A stretch of DNA of 64,000 nt from Notospermus geniculatus (GCA_002633025.1 NMRB01001052.1:73326-137325), one strand, 5' to 3'. Positions 20,411 to 32,911 are shown, counted from the stretch's first letter. Notes: generated by a model from the letters alone, not told the origin. Program-made: numbers and translations.

Positions 20411-20980
20411 ATTGTAAAATAGATTATCTCGTCTATCACCGCCCTTCGTTTCATTTCAATCGATCAACGCACTTTGACATAATACTAGTTTGAAGCTGGC
20501 AATGATATATCAAAAACCCCGGGCACGATGTATCCAGAGGCAGACAATAGTGCCTTTGGTTGGTACAGATGTCGCCACTGCCGATTGCTTGGAATCATTT
20601 CCTGGAATAAACGAAGTCATGACGCAAATTATTCCGGAAACAGCCGAAGGTAAACCTCGCGGTTGGCTTTTTGTCAAGGAGCAGACAGCTTCGTACATGG
20701 TCGACAGGAAATGGATGAATCCTCAAGTTTGCGCACGATCGGCACTATCCTGATGCCACGGGTACATGTAGTTGAATTTCCGAAAATGAATTTGTGGGGG
20801 TCGGAATGAGGGTTTTGTTCTCATCATCACTGTACAACTTTATAGTCCGGGAAATTACTTCAGGGAATTCCCTTTTTTTGTTTACGACTGTTGTGTGCCA
20901 GCTTCTGGGGACAAGCCGCTCGGGACTCTTGCTTCAAAAAAAGACAGTTTCATTCCTTCAGAAGCAAAAGGCATGGGCAC
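20411..20980. other. Unassigned sequence
   Basis: A moderately long frame (20,490-20,753, plus) was noted but has no family resemblance and no convincing splice sites. Confidence 0.35.
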
Positions 20981-20984
20981 ATGA

Positions 20985-21170
20985 ATTTTAGAATTTTTCT
21001 GGGGGAGCCCCCACCCCTGCCGAGGATTCGCATCAATGGTGTTTGCAGTTGTTATCGGGGGCTTCACCCCCTTTTTTCACAGAATCGTGGACCAGGTGTA
21101 AAGGGAAAAAATGTCCTAGGAAAAACTGTCCGTGGAACAAAAGATCCTATTGTTACATTCTAATCTCTGA
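20985..21170 (+). repeat. GGGGGAGCCCCC-type repeat, copy beside gap
   Basis: TTTTTCTGGGGGAGCCCCCA followed by CCGAGGATTCG; comparable to 21,800-21,910 and 33,660-33,745. Confidence 0.6.
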
Positions 21171-21380
21171 NNNNNNNNNNNNNNNNNNNNNNNNNNNNNN
21201 NNNNNNNNNNNNNNNNNNNNNNNNNNNNNNNNNNNNNNNNNNNNNNNNNNNNNNNNNNNNNNNNNNNNNNNNNNNNNNNNNNNNNNNNNNNNNNNNNNNN
21301 NNNNNNNNNNNNNNNNNNNNNNNNNNNNNNNNNNNNNNNNNNNNNNNNNNNNNNNNNNNNNNNNNNNNNNNNNNNNNNNN
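21171..21380. other. Assembly gap (210 N)
   Basis: Run of N immediately after a G/C-run repeat. Confidence 0.99.
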
Positions 21381-21799
21381 AACTAGCAAAGTACCCGTCA
21401 AATGACGGGTGAATTTCTATTGATACCTTCCTAAAGATTAGTTGCGGAAGGAACTATTTTGCTGTGGACGGGGATTTTCAAGTCGCATTTTCCTACTCGT
21501 GATCACCCCACGTAGGGCCTCAGCTGTCCATGCAAGAAGTATGGTGATGCTTGGCCTGCCAAGGACATGGTCTGTCCTTGTGACTTGTTTAGGCTATTGA
21601 CATTGCAAATGACAGTGTCACAGGAATTGCAAGCGAAATCATGGCCGTAGGAACGGGGAACATTGGCAGGCTCGGCATTTGACGGCCTTTAGTCCCAAAC
21701 GGCCCAAGTCCAATACACAAATAAACCACACTGACAATACATGGCTAGGCCTAGAGTGTCCAATTTTGCTCTGATGAAATGCTGGGAAATGGCGTAAAA
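21381..21799. other. Unassigned sequence
   Basis: Nothing recognised. Confidence 0.4.
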
Positions 21800-21915
21800 G
21801 CACTCTTATTTTCTAAACTTTTCCCGGGGGAGCCCCCCGGACCCCCCGCCGATATTTCGGCTCGCGCCTTCGGCGTTCGCTGCTTAAAATTAGGCCTACG
21901 GCTACGGTCCGCTAT
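21800..21915 (+). repeat. GGGGGAGCCCCC-type repeat
   Basis: CCCGGGGGAGCCCCCCGGAC then CGATATTTCGGC and GCCTTCGGCGTTCGCTGC; same layout as 20,985-21,100 and 33,660-33,745. Confidence 0.6.
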
Positions 21916-22084
21916 TTTATTGAATCCCCCCTCCAGGACGTTCCTACTGCCCTGTTCGAATGGGCACTCACTTGGAAGAAGTGGTATTCGAGGAATCATG
22001 ACATTCTTGCCAGCGAATTCGCCACTCACAATGGCATTACCATCAAAAATCGGCGGGACAGCAGCAGTTCACAGGGTTGCGGCG

Positions 22085-22525
22085 AGCGACCCGCGTGTGA
22101 CGTCAGATGAACCCAGGTTTCCGTGGCGATGACCTGTATTCTTTCGTCGATTTCGTCACTGTTTCTTGTGCTTGGGAAACCCCGCCCATGACGTCACGGG
22201 ATACCCAGTTCCCATGGTATCGCCAATCAGCGTCGTCCAAATCAACATCCTCATACGTCAAGAATCAGCCCGGCATCGACACGTATCAGTCAGTCATTCA
22301 GTGTAGACCGTTTCAACGGCATGGGGGATGTTGGGACATGACGACGTCATCACTGAATGACTGACGTCATACGTGTCGATGACGGGCTGATTTGTGACGT
22401 ATGAGGATGTTGATTTAGACGACGCTGATTGGCTGACGTCACCGTGGAATGACGTTAGCGCGCCAATCACCGGCGAGGTGCGTACGTCACTGTTTGCCGA
22501 CGTCACCGCGGAATGACGTCATAGG
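22085..22525. repeat. TGACGTCA-dense inverted-repeat region
   Basis: Inverted repeat 22,226-22,432 (AATCAGCGTCGTCCAAATCA paired with TGATTTAGACGACGCTGATT, and CATACGTC...GACACGTAT arms). About eight full or near CRE-type TGACGTCA sites lie in 440 bp, both inside and outside the arms. Probably a MITE. Whether it has regulatory activity cannot be told from sequence. Confidence 0.65.
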
Positions 22526-23040
22526 CACGGAAGGGAAACCCAGGCAACGAACAAAAAACGCTTAAAAGTACCACTTTCGCATACCTTTTTCAAGAACGAA
22601 CTCGCAATAAACCTAGTCCGTGTCGCAAGCTTCCCGCTGGTATCAAGTGTCACGCAGGTCGTGCGGTAGTTTTCGAGTTTACCCATCACAAAAATTCGGC
22701 CTTTCCCTTTTATAGTATAGATGATATAAGTATATCTAAGCCGCTATAAGCCTAAACGAACCCTGACTGGTTCGTTCCCATTCTTCTGCATGAAGATCAC
22801 AAAGGGCTTGTTCAGCTAATGACTGCTCCCTCCACAGCCTACACAGACTGGTTCTGCTGCCAGTTTAACAATTTGATAATATCGAATGTTAATTCAGTTT
22901 TATCGAAAGACAACACATTGATCATCATTCCAACATTTGATTTTGTTAACGTTATGCGTGATTTTTTCAAGTAATCTAAGATGATTCTTTTTATTTTATT
23001 TAAATATTGAATCGAATAGTTGGCGCCAAAAAATTTAATG
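22526..23040. other. Unassigned AT-rich sequence
   Basis: No element or exon recognised. Confidence 0.4.
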
Positions 23041-23145
23041 AATTCGCCCCAAAATCAAATTTAGTGAAAAAAAATCGAATAAGTATACACAAAATCGAAT
23101 AAATGTGCAAAAATCGAACGAATATGGCGAAAATCGAATTTTGCT
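23041..23145. repeat. AAATCGAAT degenerate simple repeat
   Basis: AAAATCGAAT-like units occur about six times in 100 bp. Confidence 0.55.
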
Positions 23146-23166
23146 ACAGAAAACATGCCATATCGC

Positions 23167-23240
23167 GAGGACAAATTTTGTGTAGATTTTGATCCGTATA
23201 CGTATAAGGATCCGTGATAAGTCGCTGATCTCAACCTCCC
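23167..23240. repeat. MITE family E, copy 2 (right half only)
   Basis: GAGGACAAATTTTGTGTAGA through AACCTCCC followed by TA; the left arm is missing. Confidence 0.85.
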
Positions 23241-23242
23241 TA

Positions 23243-24505
23243 TTACAGAAAAATATGCTCATTTGCAAAGTAGTCCGTTATTATCCTCCTTGTTATCTCA
23301 TCATTTTCATTATTGATGATTAAGATGAATTGTTGCACATTAACTCAAAGCAACTTCCGTGATTTCATCAATTTGGTGGCCGAGAAATCAAAGTTAATTG
23401 GAAACGGGTCAAGGTTGTGTGGTATTAGTATCCACGTTCCGTTTCATGACAAGTATACGGTCTGATATAATCAATATGATACACGTGAATAGGCAAATTT
23501 ATGGATGGAACGAAATCGGAATAAACAAGTATTATATCGTTGTCAATGTCACGAGTGACAGAAATGATTGTTTGACAAATAGAAAATGCCACAAGCCTGC
23601 CGGCCTGGATGGGTCACGTGGGGTGGATCGAGTTGATGAAGGGTTATGAAGAAGCAGATAAAATTGACGAATAGATACAAGAGTTCAATCCATACGGGAC
23701 ATCAGTTCCTTATACACCGTGTCATAACCAGCACAGGGATCTGACGCGAAAGTTATAAACCCTCATCAGGGTTTAGGATTGTTATTGCACAAACACTCAA
23801 CTCATCAACTACAGTCAGCCTAGTCATGCCACGATGACTCGGATTCATGGTATCAGCTAACATGAGCCCTAAGATCAATTAACATCGCAAATATGGCGAT
23901 GTTCAGGGCAGTCAGGTCGTTTATCGGTGAGACCAAGCGCTTCCATCCACCGCCAACTTTTCTCCTGTGATGTTCCGTTTGCTCTTTTTATGTTTGGTTG
24001 TACTCTTTGTGTATCTACTGTGTATGGAATTGACTCTTAACCACTATTTTAGTTCGTCCCGGCAGGACACATAACACATAACATACAATAGACTTGTATT
24101 TATTTCTGCACTGCTGTTAATTGTATCTAATACGTGGGCAGCTATAATGTCAATTCGACGCGGCGCCCACAATAAAAATTCAGTTTAAATAAAAAATGAG
24201 TCCTAACTGTATATATCTGCCTTTCGGTGACTGGTAGGTCACTGGCATTTTTAGACTGGTCAAAGCAAACCCTACACCTGTCTCAGTGTCTTCATTGGAG
24301 GAAAACCCAGGGGATTGTTTATTTGTTGTTTCTGCCATTATGCCCAACAACGCATCACAGCCCGATAAACTAACAATGACTGCCGCCATGATATCAGCAC
24401 TGTCTCACACAGGAAAGGATTTTCGACTTCGTTTACCTACTAAACGAACTTCATTCCAGGTGAGAAACGGACTCGGTCGACATATTACTTGACAAAGACG
24501 ATAGC
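23243..24505. other. Unassigned sequence
   Basis: No exon, repeat or RNA gene recognised in about 1.26 kb. Confidence 0.4.
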
Positions 24506-24507
24506 CC

Positions 24508-24910
24508 CCTTAGGTCATCCAGCCGCTGTTTCGAATCTGGGGATCGAACAAGCGTCTGGGATCAAACTGCGAAATTACTGTTCGGAGGCGTACCAAGATC
24601 CTGGTACGCTCGCTGATTGGCTAATCAGGGACAGAGCGAGTCATTCATTTCCATCCGCCGATTCCTCCCATTTAAAAATCACAATCCGGCTGCTGATTGG
24701 GCAAGAGAATTGATCATGTGATCTCATTATGGCGACGACCATAAATGTCAGTTGGGTTTTCTCGATCTCGCATTCCATACGGATACACAACTCCAGCTCA
24801 GACTTCAGCCTGAAATTCAACTCCAGTAAGTTGATGCTGTCTCAGATCACTTCGCTAATCGATTTATTGCCAGATTCAGGCATTCTGGAAGGTTGTGAGA
24901 CTGAGTTGAG
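24508..24910 (+). repeat. Dispersed repeat family F, copy 2
   Basis: Matches 61,062-61,290 (CAGCCGCTGTTTCGAATCTG, GGGATCGAACAAGCGTCTGG, CACAATCCGGCTGCTGATTG) and, inverted, 19,725-20,130. Confidence 0.85.
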
Positions 24911-25300
24911 TGAGTGAGTCTGACCCGAAATTCGCAGTTGCGCGAGACTACCATCGAACAGTAAAAATCAAGTTTGGGGCCAGACTCTGTAATGGTAATG
25001 AAAGAGTCTGGCTGCGCGAGACTACCTTAGGGTGCAATTTTATGGTTCTTTGAAGACACAAGCGTCCGCCAAACGTCCGACATTTTTCCATCGTCGACCG
25101 CTCTTGGCCAACGCTAGTACACAAACATGTACGGCGATGATGCATCGCAAACCATGACCAACTTATCTTCATGAAACCGCCAACCGCACTCACACTTAAG
25201 GGCAAGCTGTTGCAGTACATTTTCATATTGCTTGGATTCAGGCTCGTATGAAAAAGGCAGTAATAAAGACACCTCCAGTTGACTGTTTTATGGTCCAATG

Positions 25301-25414
25301 TGATCACTGTGCTTTATAGAAACAGAAAATGAGCAAACTCCCAAGAATTACAGCTTAATTACATTACGTAATTCTTGGAAGCTCATTTTCTGTTTCTATA
25401 AAGCACAGTGATCA
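25301..25414. repeat. Near-perfect palindromic MITE, 114 bp
   Basis: TGATCACTGTGCTTTATAGA and TCTATAAAGCACAGTGATCA are perfect inverted ends; the stem continues AACAGAAAATGAGC and then CCAAGAATTA. Confidence 0.9.
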
Positions 25415-25688
25415 TGATTACATTACATAATCAATAACACAGAAATTCACCAAACATGAAAAACAGAGCAGAGAAGAAGCATGTAAATGACACATTCAGG
25501 GAGTGGCAGCAATGCCACAGACCTATAGAACCTGGGGTGACAAGGGTGTCTTGACCAGCACTTCATAGACACCACACACGCTCAGTACATTAGATGAGAA
25601 CCAGGAAGTAAAATCCAAATCAAATATGGCCGCCCTGTTTTGGAAAATCTGGCAGGATTCATTGAATTCACTTGTGGAGTACTCAATA

Positions 25689-26810
25689 GCTGTGGTTACA
25701 CTACATAAATCCCCGTGCTTTCCCCGGGGATTTTGCGGTTACACCTAAATCGCCGAGTCTAAATAGACCCGTGTCTGAAATCCCCGTGCTTATTAGCCCC
25801 AGCGAGCTCGAAGGGCCATAGGTCTTATCGCACACAGCACATGGCTAATCAGTATTAAATCAGCGAAGCGGAAAGGGCCCAACCATCAGCGCCCCGCAGT
25901 ATATTCACAATGCATTGCCCTGTGCATAGCGTGCATTTTTTGTAAACATTGGCCAATAAAAGTTACTTCCAAAAGCCGTTTGCGCCTAAACTACCTACCT
26001 ACCTGGGAGGCATTATGAATTGATTCAAATCGATAAATTATTGACCACTGACCGTCTTTGCGATCGCAAGAATCGATGATTAATACACTGACATGACCGT
26101 GACATTATCATGCAACTCCGCCCCAACCCTGCGCTGATTGGTCAATACTGGCACGTGACCGTCGAGACAATAGAACGGGGAATTATGGGAGAGGGCCATG
26201 TTGGTGATACGAGTGTATTAATCATCGATTTTTTTACGATCGCAAAGACGATCGGCGGTCAATAATTTATCGATTTGAATGAATTCATAATGCCTCCCAT
26301 GTAGGTAGGTAGTTTAGGCGCATCCGGCTTTTGGAAGTTACTTGTATTGGCCAATGTTTACAAAAAATGCACCCCATGCACAGGGCAATGCATTGTGAAT
26401 GTACTGCGGGGGCGCTGATGGTTGGGCCCTTTCCGCTTCGCTGATTTATACTGATTAGCCATGTGCTAGGTGCGATAAGGCCTATGCCGGGGCTATTTAG
26501 ACACGGGAATTTTATGTAGTGTAACCGCGAAATCCCCGTGTTTATTTGTAGTTCCAAGCACCCCGCGACAGACGGCGATGCAAATCGATGAGTCATGCGC
26601 ATGCGTATAGGATATTTCACGCCTCCAGTAGCCACTCGATGACAGAGAGTTGCCTACATGCAGTGCCCCTATCGCCGGGATACGGAACTTATTACCAATT
26701 GCACTTTTAGTAGTGTAACCGCTCGCCGTGTCAACGCCGTGTTTTTTCTGGTTCAGAAAAACTCCGTGTATCAAAAAGCACGGGGATTTTGGATAGGTGT
26801 AACCACGGCT
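25689..26810. repeat. Large palindromic element (family H, copy 2), 1.1 kb
   Basis: Ends GCTGTGGTTACAC and GTGTAACCACGGC, flanked by TA. Inside, arms of about 270 bp (25,828-26,098 and 26,212-26,480) are almost perfect inverted copies, with CACATGGCTAATCAGTATAA-, CATTGGCCAATA- and ACTACCTACCTACC-type segments pairing. A spacer of about 110 bp separates the arms. No open frame of note. Confidence 0.85.
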
Positions 26811-27615
26811 TATATCTGTTGGAAAATATTGCTACCAAAAGAGGTGGACTGGGTAGAACAAACCACGAACTTTATGATCAGCATGTTATCTTCAAAATGC
26901 AACATTTCTTAGGAAAATGTTCCGACAACTAGTCTTTTGTTTCAGCTTATTAGCCAATTGATGCATTCTAAGATGCATCTCATTCAATTCCTTTCGACTG
27001 ATAGACCCCGCAGGTGCCTTCATTTTCGTCATATAACTTGTACTTTTATGGTATTTTGACATATTTTATTTCCAATGCCCCAAAAATTCACAACGACAGC
27101 TTGCCCTTAACGTTCTCAGCTCATTATCTGCTGGACACGAGAAAATGACCCACACAAACCATAAAATCAAAAATGGATACAAATGGTCACTTATTACACC
27201 CGTAATCCAAGGACAAAAATAATGGCTCATTATGGTGGCCACGGACGCAATAAAAACATTAAGAACACGCGCAAACCAGACCTCTGCAAAGAGCAATCCA
27301 CTTCACAAATAATTCGAAACAATTAATACTGCAAGTAATTAAAGGGTGTTGGTAGGCCTATATTAAGTTTGGACACGAGCAATTCAGTTGCCAGCGATGG
27401 GTTACATTGGTATTAGGACACAATATTTGGCAGGGGATATTTGGTAAGTCAGTTCGCTTTCACTGTTTGCTTCCAGTGGTCCTCAACCATCGTCATCGTG
27501 AATTGAAACTAAAAATGATTGCTATCACCGCAGGTTGAATGTAAAAGTAAACCCATGTTTTTTAGCAAAAACCGTAGTTTCAGCAACGTCAAACTTAGTT
27601 TAACTCCTCAGATAT
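26811..27615. other. Unassigned sequence
   Basis: No supported gene or element. Confidence 0.4.
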
Positions 27616-27617
27616 TA

Positions 27618-27761
27618 GGGAGGTTGAGATCAGCGACTTATCACGGATCCTTATACATGTACGTATACGGATAGAATTCTGTACAATGAGGACAAATTTT
27701 GTGTACATTTCGATCCGTATACGTATAAGAATCCGTGATAAGTCGCTGATCTCAACCTCCC
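27618..27761. repeat. MITE family E, copy 3 (144 bp, TA duplication)
   Basis: GGGAGGTTGAGATCAGCGAC...GTCGCTGATCTCAACCTCCC flanked by TA; same loop (GAGGACAAATTTTGTGTA) as the copies at 9.4 and 23.2 kb. Confidence 0.9.
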
Positions 27762-27914
27762 TATTACTGTATGTACGGTACCTATAAGATTCGAAGCCGG
27801 ACAATACCGCAGTTCCAATATTTCCACCTCCACGCGCAGACTGAAAACTGCCCTACACAAATGAAATGGTAGGCCTTTTGCGGCAGTGAGAGGGGTTGAG
27901 TATGTTTTGGTTTA

Positions 27915-28045
27915 AGGAATTAAAACCGAGGCGTCGGGTCTTGGTTGCGACACCAAACCCGTGAGGGTGGAGCTAAAATGTAGTCCAAACCCGAGGCGCT
28001 TCGCGAGTGAGGGTTTGGACGGAACTTTGAGGGTTTAATTTCCAT
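27915..28045. repeat. Imperfect fold-back, AAACCCGAGG-type
   Basis: AATTAAAACCGAGG and GAGGGTTTAATTT bracket repeated CCAAACCCG/GAGGGTTTGG phrases. Confidence 0.5.
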
Positions 28046-28438
28046 TCGAAAATACCGCAAACTAAACATTCATATTCAGGTTCAGTGCAATTTGATTGCA
28101 AATAGGCCTAAGACATCGCTTTGATTAAGCCTGCGTGTGGCGTCAATTACGCATGTAAACTACAAAATATAAACAAATCTGAAGTCGCAAAAACGCACGA
28201 ATTCGATGATACGCTGATAGAGAAAGTGTGGAAGTCCCATCTGTATACTCAGTCTCCATTTACGCCAGTAGGATCCCGGCGCCGCTGACGCAGGTAACAA
28301 GATATTGGAAGTCGCGCGCCGGGCAAATTTTCTTCAACACGCCGAATCCTTGCAAGCGCAACTGAAAATAGAATTGGGGATTCCCTGCGCCCATGAATCA
28401 CACACTCCTGGTTCGCACGCGGTACTGGTAGCAGCATA

Positions 28439-29182
28439 CAGTCATGGACATAATTTTGTCGTCACCGTGAATATTTCAAATACTACTGGGCCAATTTTAA
28501 CACAGTTTGTTCCACATGAAAATACATCTTAATGGTCATATTTCTGCATCAAAATTTTGGAAATTTGGAGGTAATTATGTAATGGCTCATCAGAAAAATC
28601 TTAAAAATCAACGTTTTTATTGTGTAACTTTTTTGTGATTTTTGTTGCAGTTTTGATACACTTGAACTTTCTGATTTGGGGCTTTGTTTCATCAAAATAT
28701 GTCGAGTGGTTGCTGAGATATTTGAGAATATCAAAAGTTTGATAATTTGAGATTTTCGTGTTTTTCAGGAGATTTTGATGCCATTAGATAAAGCTAACCT
28801 CAGAATATGTGTTTACAACTTTTTGTATTAACTGGACAGAAATATTGCACATTTTTCAACATATCAAAATTATGATACTTTGAAAAATATGCTTCACTTC
28901 TAACCAGATCCCAAAATTTCATATTTCTACATTTTTAGGTGAGCTCTGTCTACAGATATCAAAATTTTGTGAAAAATAGGAAATTATCAAATTACCAAAA
29001 TTTTGATAATCTCAAATATCTCAGCAACCACTCAATAGATTTTGATGAAACAAAGTCCAAAATCCTTAGAAATGTGACCAAAAAGATGTATTTTCATGTG
29101 GAACAAACCGTGTTAAAATTGGCCCAGTAGTATTTGTAATATTCACGGTATCAGGTGACGACAAAATTTAGGTCCATGACTG
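28439..29182. repeat. MITE family D, complete copy (744 bp, TA duplication)
   Basis: CAGTCATGGAC at the left and GTCCATGACTG at the right, flanked by TA. The arms (about 130 bp) include AATACTACTGGGCCAATTTT and its complement. The AT-rich middle repeats ATTTTGATAT-like sequence in both orientations. A partial copy is at 6,943-7,100. Confidence 0.88.
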
Positions 29183-29184
29183 TA

Positions 29185-30698
29185 CGAAGGGAAGATTTTA
29201 CCCCAGTAAAAAACACGTCGTGACCCCAAAAAAGAATTCCTGGAAATCTATAAAGACCCAAGCATCTTCCCAAATTGACGTCCATTAAAAAATTGTGGAA
29301 GTCATGACCCAGGAGGTAGGGCACGACTGTTAGAAGTCAATGCATGTAGTGGAAAAGGTCCGGAACGAAATTTGATTGGTTGGTGCCCTATTTGGAATAT
29401 AATAGGAATTCCCTGACACATTAAGCCATGCACGTCGACATGGTCGAGGCCTACAAAGGGAAACCACAGTATTAACGAGACGTTCGTACAATACAACTAT
29501 TTGGTTCCTACCAAATATGGCAAACAATGGTTTGAAGACAACGACGTTAACATAGGTATTTTGGGCGAAAGGATTTGGTGAAACCTGTGACAGCTATCGG
29601 CTATACCACAATGTTTATATGCAGCGAGAATTCCCTTCTCCATGATAACGTTAATATTGTTCGGCGATCTTATTCCAAGATTCAGTAAATTCAGTAAATT
29701 GCATCAACTCTCATGCTTCCGAGCTAAACTGCCGGAATTTTAGTGCCGAAGGTTGCATTTTTCTCAGTTGAGTATTATAAAATCAAGATAATGTCAACGT
29801 CTTGCAATAGATAAACATGTTTAGAACAATTTGAACCTATTGGTAATCTGAAGTTCGATCTGATGACTTCAAAAAATGCATTTGAAGTGTGATAAATTTA
29901 CAGTAGAGGCCTCCTGCGCATGCCCAGATTGATTTCTTCCGGTCGTCAATAATATTCTATTGGCTTTGCTGTGGAGGTAGGCTTCGACTACGCCGGTTTG
30001 GCTGCGTCACCGTACTATTTTTAGGAGGGCTTCCCCCATGTTGTGGCCGTTCTCCGAAAGGTGACGCCTCTATAGCAAATTCCCTTCCTAACAGTCGTGA
30101 GGGAAAGAGTTAATGAATGTACAAACCTGTACATCGTACCTATATCGTGTACATTTGTGTGCAGCGCTAACAGCAAGCTGCAGGAGTCGAAAATGAGATA
30201 TCAGGGTGCTTTTTCTTCAACGGACTATCCGCAGGATGTTTAGCTAATATGTTACAAAACATCGCTGGGATGTGTCACTGAGTAACCATCTCGCCGACAT
30301 TCGTTGCACTACCTCGTTGAATGCTCGAAGCGAGAAATGTTGGACGCCAGACGCCATTTTAGGAACACTGACCAGGATTCGTGGTTGTCACCCAAACTCG
30401 CTGCATTCAGAATGAGGCTAATGCATTATCCATTTGAAACATACGCACGAGATACATGTAGGCCGCCTCCAAGGTATTTTACATGTACAACCATTGCATC
30501 ACATGCGCGATTCAGGGCATTTTCCGGGACCAACCCGCATCGGTCTTGCGCAAGAAATTGACAACCGTTCCAGTCAATTGTCATGAATAGGCATGACTCT
30601 AAAAAAGATGGTTCTTTCATATTACAATGCTTGGCTTCTTATTTCTTTATTATATGTGCTACGGCCAGTGTATATTTTTTCCCATTGATACATGTAGA
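29185..30698. other. Unassigned sequence
   Basis: About 1.5 kb with no recognised gene, repeat unit or RNA. Host sequence or old, unrecognisable repeats. Confidence 0.4.
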
Positions 30699-30710
30699 AG
30701 CTATAATTAC

Positions 30711-31403
30711 GCCAAAAGGGTGAAAGTCGTCCTTGGTACCCGTAAAGGGTACCAAGGTCCAACCTGGGTATCCCTAAATGACACCCAGGTACGTACTGGG
30801 TACCCTTTAGGAACCTAAAGGATACCCAGAGTAAAATTACAGCCTGGTGAGATACCTGGAATCCAGGTTGATGGTATTTTTACCGTTCAGCTCGTCATGC
30901 TCGCAAGCTTAACCATGGTAACACGTGGAGATGACATTATGGCGACCTGAGTGCCAGACTCGCGTCTAAAAGAGTATCTCGCCGGTGTACCTTCCTACAG
31001 AGATTGGGGTCCAAAGGCCGCAAAGTTAAAAGCAAATATGTTGAGGTCGACAATGACGGGAAATTTAGACCAAAATCAGGAGTTAAGGCAGGACCAAAAC
31101 ATGCCAAAAGACAAAATGACATCAAAATTAAATATCAGGTCAAACTTCTTTTCAAAAATTTAGCAGATAATCCGTCAAATTTTGAGATTCCACGGATTGA
31201 AGAATGGTGATTTGGCAATCGGCACCACAGCCCACGTACCATATTCGACCTGGATTCCAGGTATCTCACCAGGCAGGAATTTCAAACTGGGTATCCTTTA
31301 GGTTCCTAAAGGGTACCCAGTACGTACCTCGGTGCCATTCATGGATACCCAGGTTGGACCTGGGTATCCTCTAGGGGTACCCAGGACGACATTCACGGTT
31401 TGG
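30711..31403. mobile_element. TIR element with 11-bp target duplication
   Basis: Exact direct repeat GCTATAATTAC flanks it (30,700-30,710 and 31,404-31,414). The arms (about 140 bp) pair GTGAAAGTCGTCCTTGGTAC with its near-complement and are built from repeated GGGTACC/GGGTATCC phrases, so each arm can also fold on itself. The 300-bp centre holds a lysine-rich frame (about 31,004-31,210) of doubtful meaning. Long duplications of 9-12 bp are typical of Mutator-like elements (family-level inference). Confidence 0.8.
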
Positions 31404-31644
31404 GCTATAATTACACTCGGGGATATCTTGGCGGATTTCCGTGGAATTCCACGTTTTCACCATGCCGGTCTGTGCATTTGCATTGTAAGTGCCTCAGAGT
31501 AGGATTCGTGACAAGTTGACTGCTGTACCCCCTATTGGATGTAGTAATTACCCTTCGTTAATTAGTGTTCTGTATTTACAGTAATGTTGCTTTTACATGA
31601 ATCGACAGACATCTGTCGCCGGGTTTGATAACTGGTAATTGCCG

Positions 31645-32060
31645 AGATTGTCGCGCTTACACCAATATTAAAGCGAATGGCTCGCGGGGTTTTTTGTGGC
31701 GCCATGACAGTTGGTCCTCGATATCAAGCACCATTTTGAGAAAAAGGCAAAAAAAGGATTTTAGTTTAATGGGAAATGCATTAGACAGCCAAACTTCGGA
31801 GGCGTATTCTGCAAAATCTGCCGCTTCAAAATCAATGTGAATAGTACAAAATGTGCATCTTGACCGACTGAATTTGAAAACGTCATTAACCCATTTTAAC
31901 AAATATTTAATGGAACCTCGTACCCAGTGTTTACGTTCGCATATTTGCACAGGTGTTGCATGTGGCTGGAGCACGGCTTTGCCTGTAGGCTAGGTTCACT
32001 CTCTATGGAAGGTACCACTAAAAATGTAAACAAACCCCGCGAGCCATTCGCTTTAAAGCC
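31645..32060. repeat. Inverted-repeat element
   Basis: AAAGCGAATGGCTCGCGGGG near 31,670 pairs with CCCCGCGAGCCATTCGCTTT near 32,036-32,055. Confidence 0.75.
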
Positions 32061-32089
32061 CGGGTGGCACACGTGTCTGAATTAGCCCC

Positions 32090-32760
32090 CTTCCCCCTGA
32101 GAGCTCATCCTGAGAATATCAGGCGTTCTTACTGCTCGCTCCCTTCGTCACCGCAGACAAACCCCTGAGAGATTTTGCTTGATTTGCTGGGGTATTTGGC
32201 GCCTGAGAAAATGCGCCCAATCAGCGAACGCCATTTCTGAGGCACCTTAAGATGACAGCCATAACACGTAGATTGTACCGTAGTGTCACGCACAACACAG
32301 TGCTGAAGTACCTCAGCTTCCCCACCTCAGCCTAACTAGAGATCAGTTTCACGTATACATGTATAACGGCCCTTGTAATATTCACAGCCAAGTAGCTGAC
32401 ACAGCTGACCTAGTTATGCCGGCAATTAACCTATCCTACACCGCTGGATTCAGCCTAAGTTGAGTTCAGCCTATCCTACATTCATCGCACAGAATGTATA
32501 TCATTCTCAGGCCACACGTCGCGAAACAGGAGTTTATTTCATGTTGACCTGCTGGGTCAGCTTTGTTACCTGCGTAGTTCATGTGTAACAATCACCGGCC
32601 TACTTGGGATGAGATAGTGGGGATGAACATTTGCTGGAATGGCTTTGATACTCCACTGATTCAGGCGTATTCTCTCAGGGATTTGTGTGCGGCGACGAAG
32701 GTAGCGAGCACTAAGAACGCCTGATATTCTCAGGATGGGCGAGCTCGGGGTTTTCAAACA
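32090..32760. repeat. Inverted-repeat element (family H related)
   Basis: CCTGAGAATATCAGGCGTTC (left) pairs with GAACGCCTGATATTCTCAGG (right), with arms of about 80 bp. Right-hand flank carries CAAACACGGGTCTATTAGAC and, further on, GGGATAGGTGGAA, as in family H. Confidence 0.7.
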
Positions 32761-32807
32761 CGGGTCTATTAGACAGGGCAAAAATAGGTGTACGCGCAAG
32801 AAACCTG

Positions 32808-32911
32808 GGCCCGTATGCATAAAAGTGGAATAAGCTTATTCCAGGTATAACCTAACGTTAAAACCTTAAGTTAAACCTGGAATAAGCTTATTCCACCTAT
32901 GCATACGGGCC
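32808..32911. repeat. MITE, 104 bp, CTG target duplication
   Basis: GGCCCGTATGCATAAAAGTG...CATACGGGCC, flanked by CTG at 32,805-32,807 and 32,912-32,914. Its stem includes GGAATAAGCTTATTCC. Same length and termini as 13,866-13,969. Confidence 0.85.

Noticed and set aside
20490-20753. 87-codon plus-strand frame
   Set aside because: No recognisable motif, and no convincing acceptor or donor around it.
31004-31210. Lysine-rich frame inside the 11-bp-duplication element
   Set aside because: No family resemblance, overlapping frames on the same strand, and it lies in a non-autonomous element.
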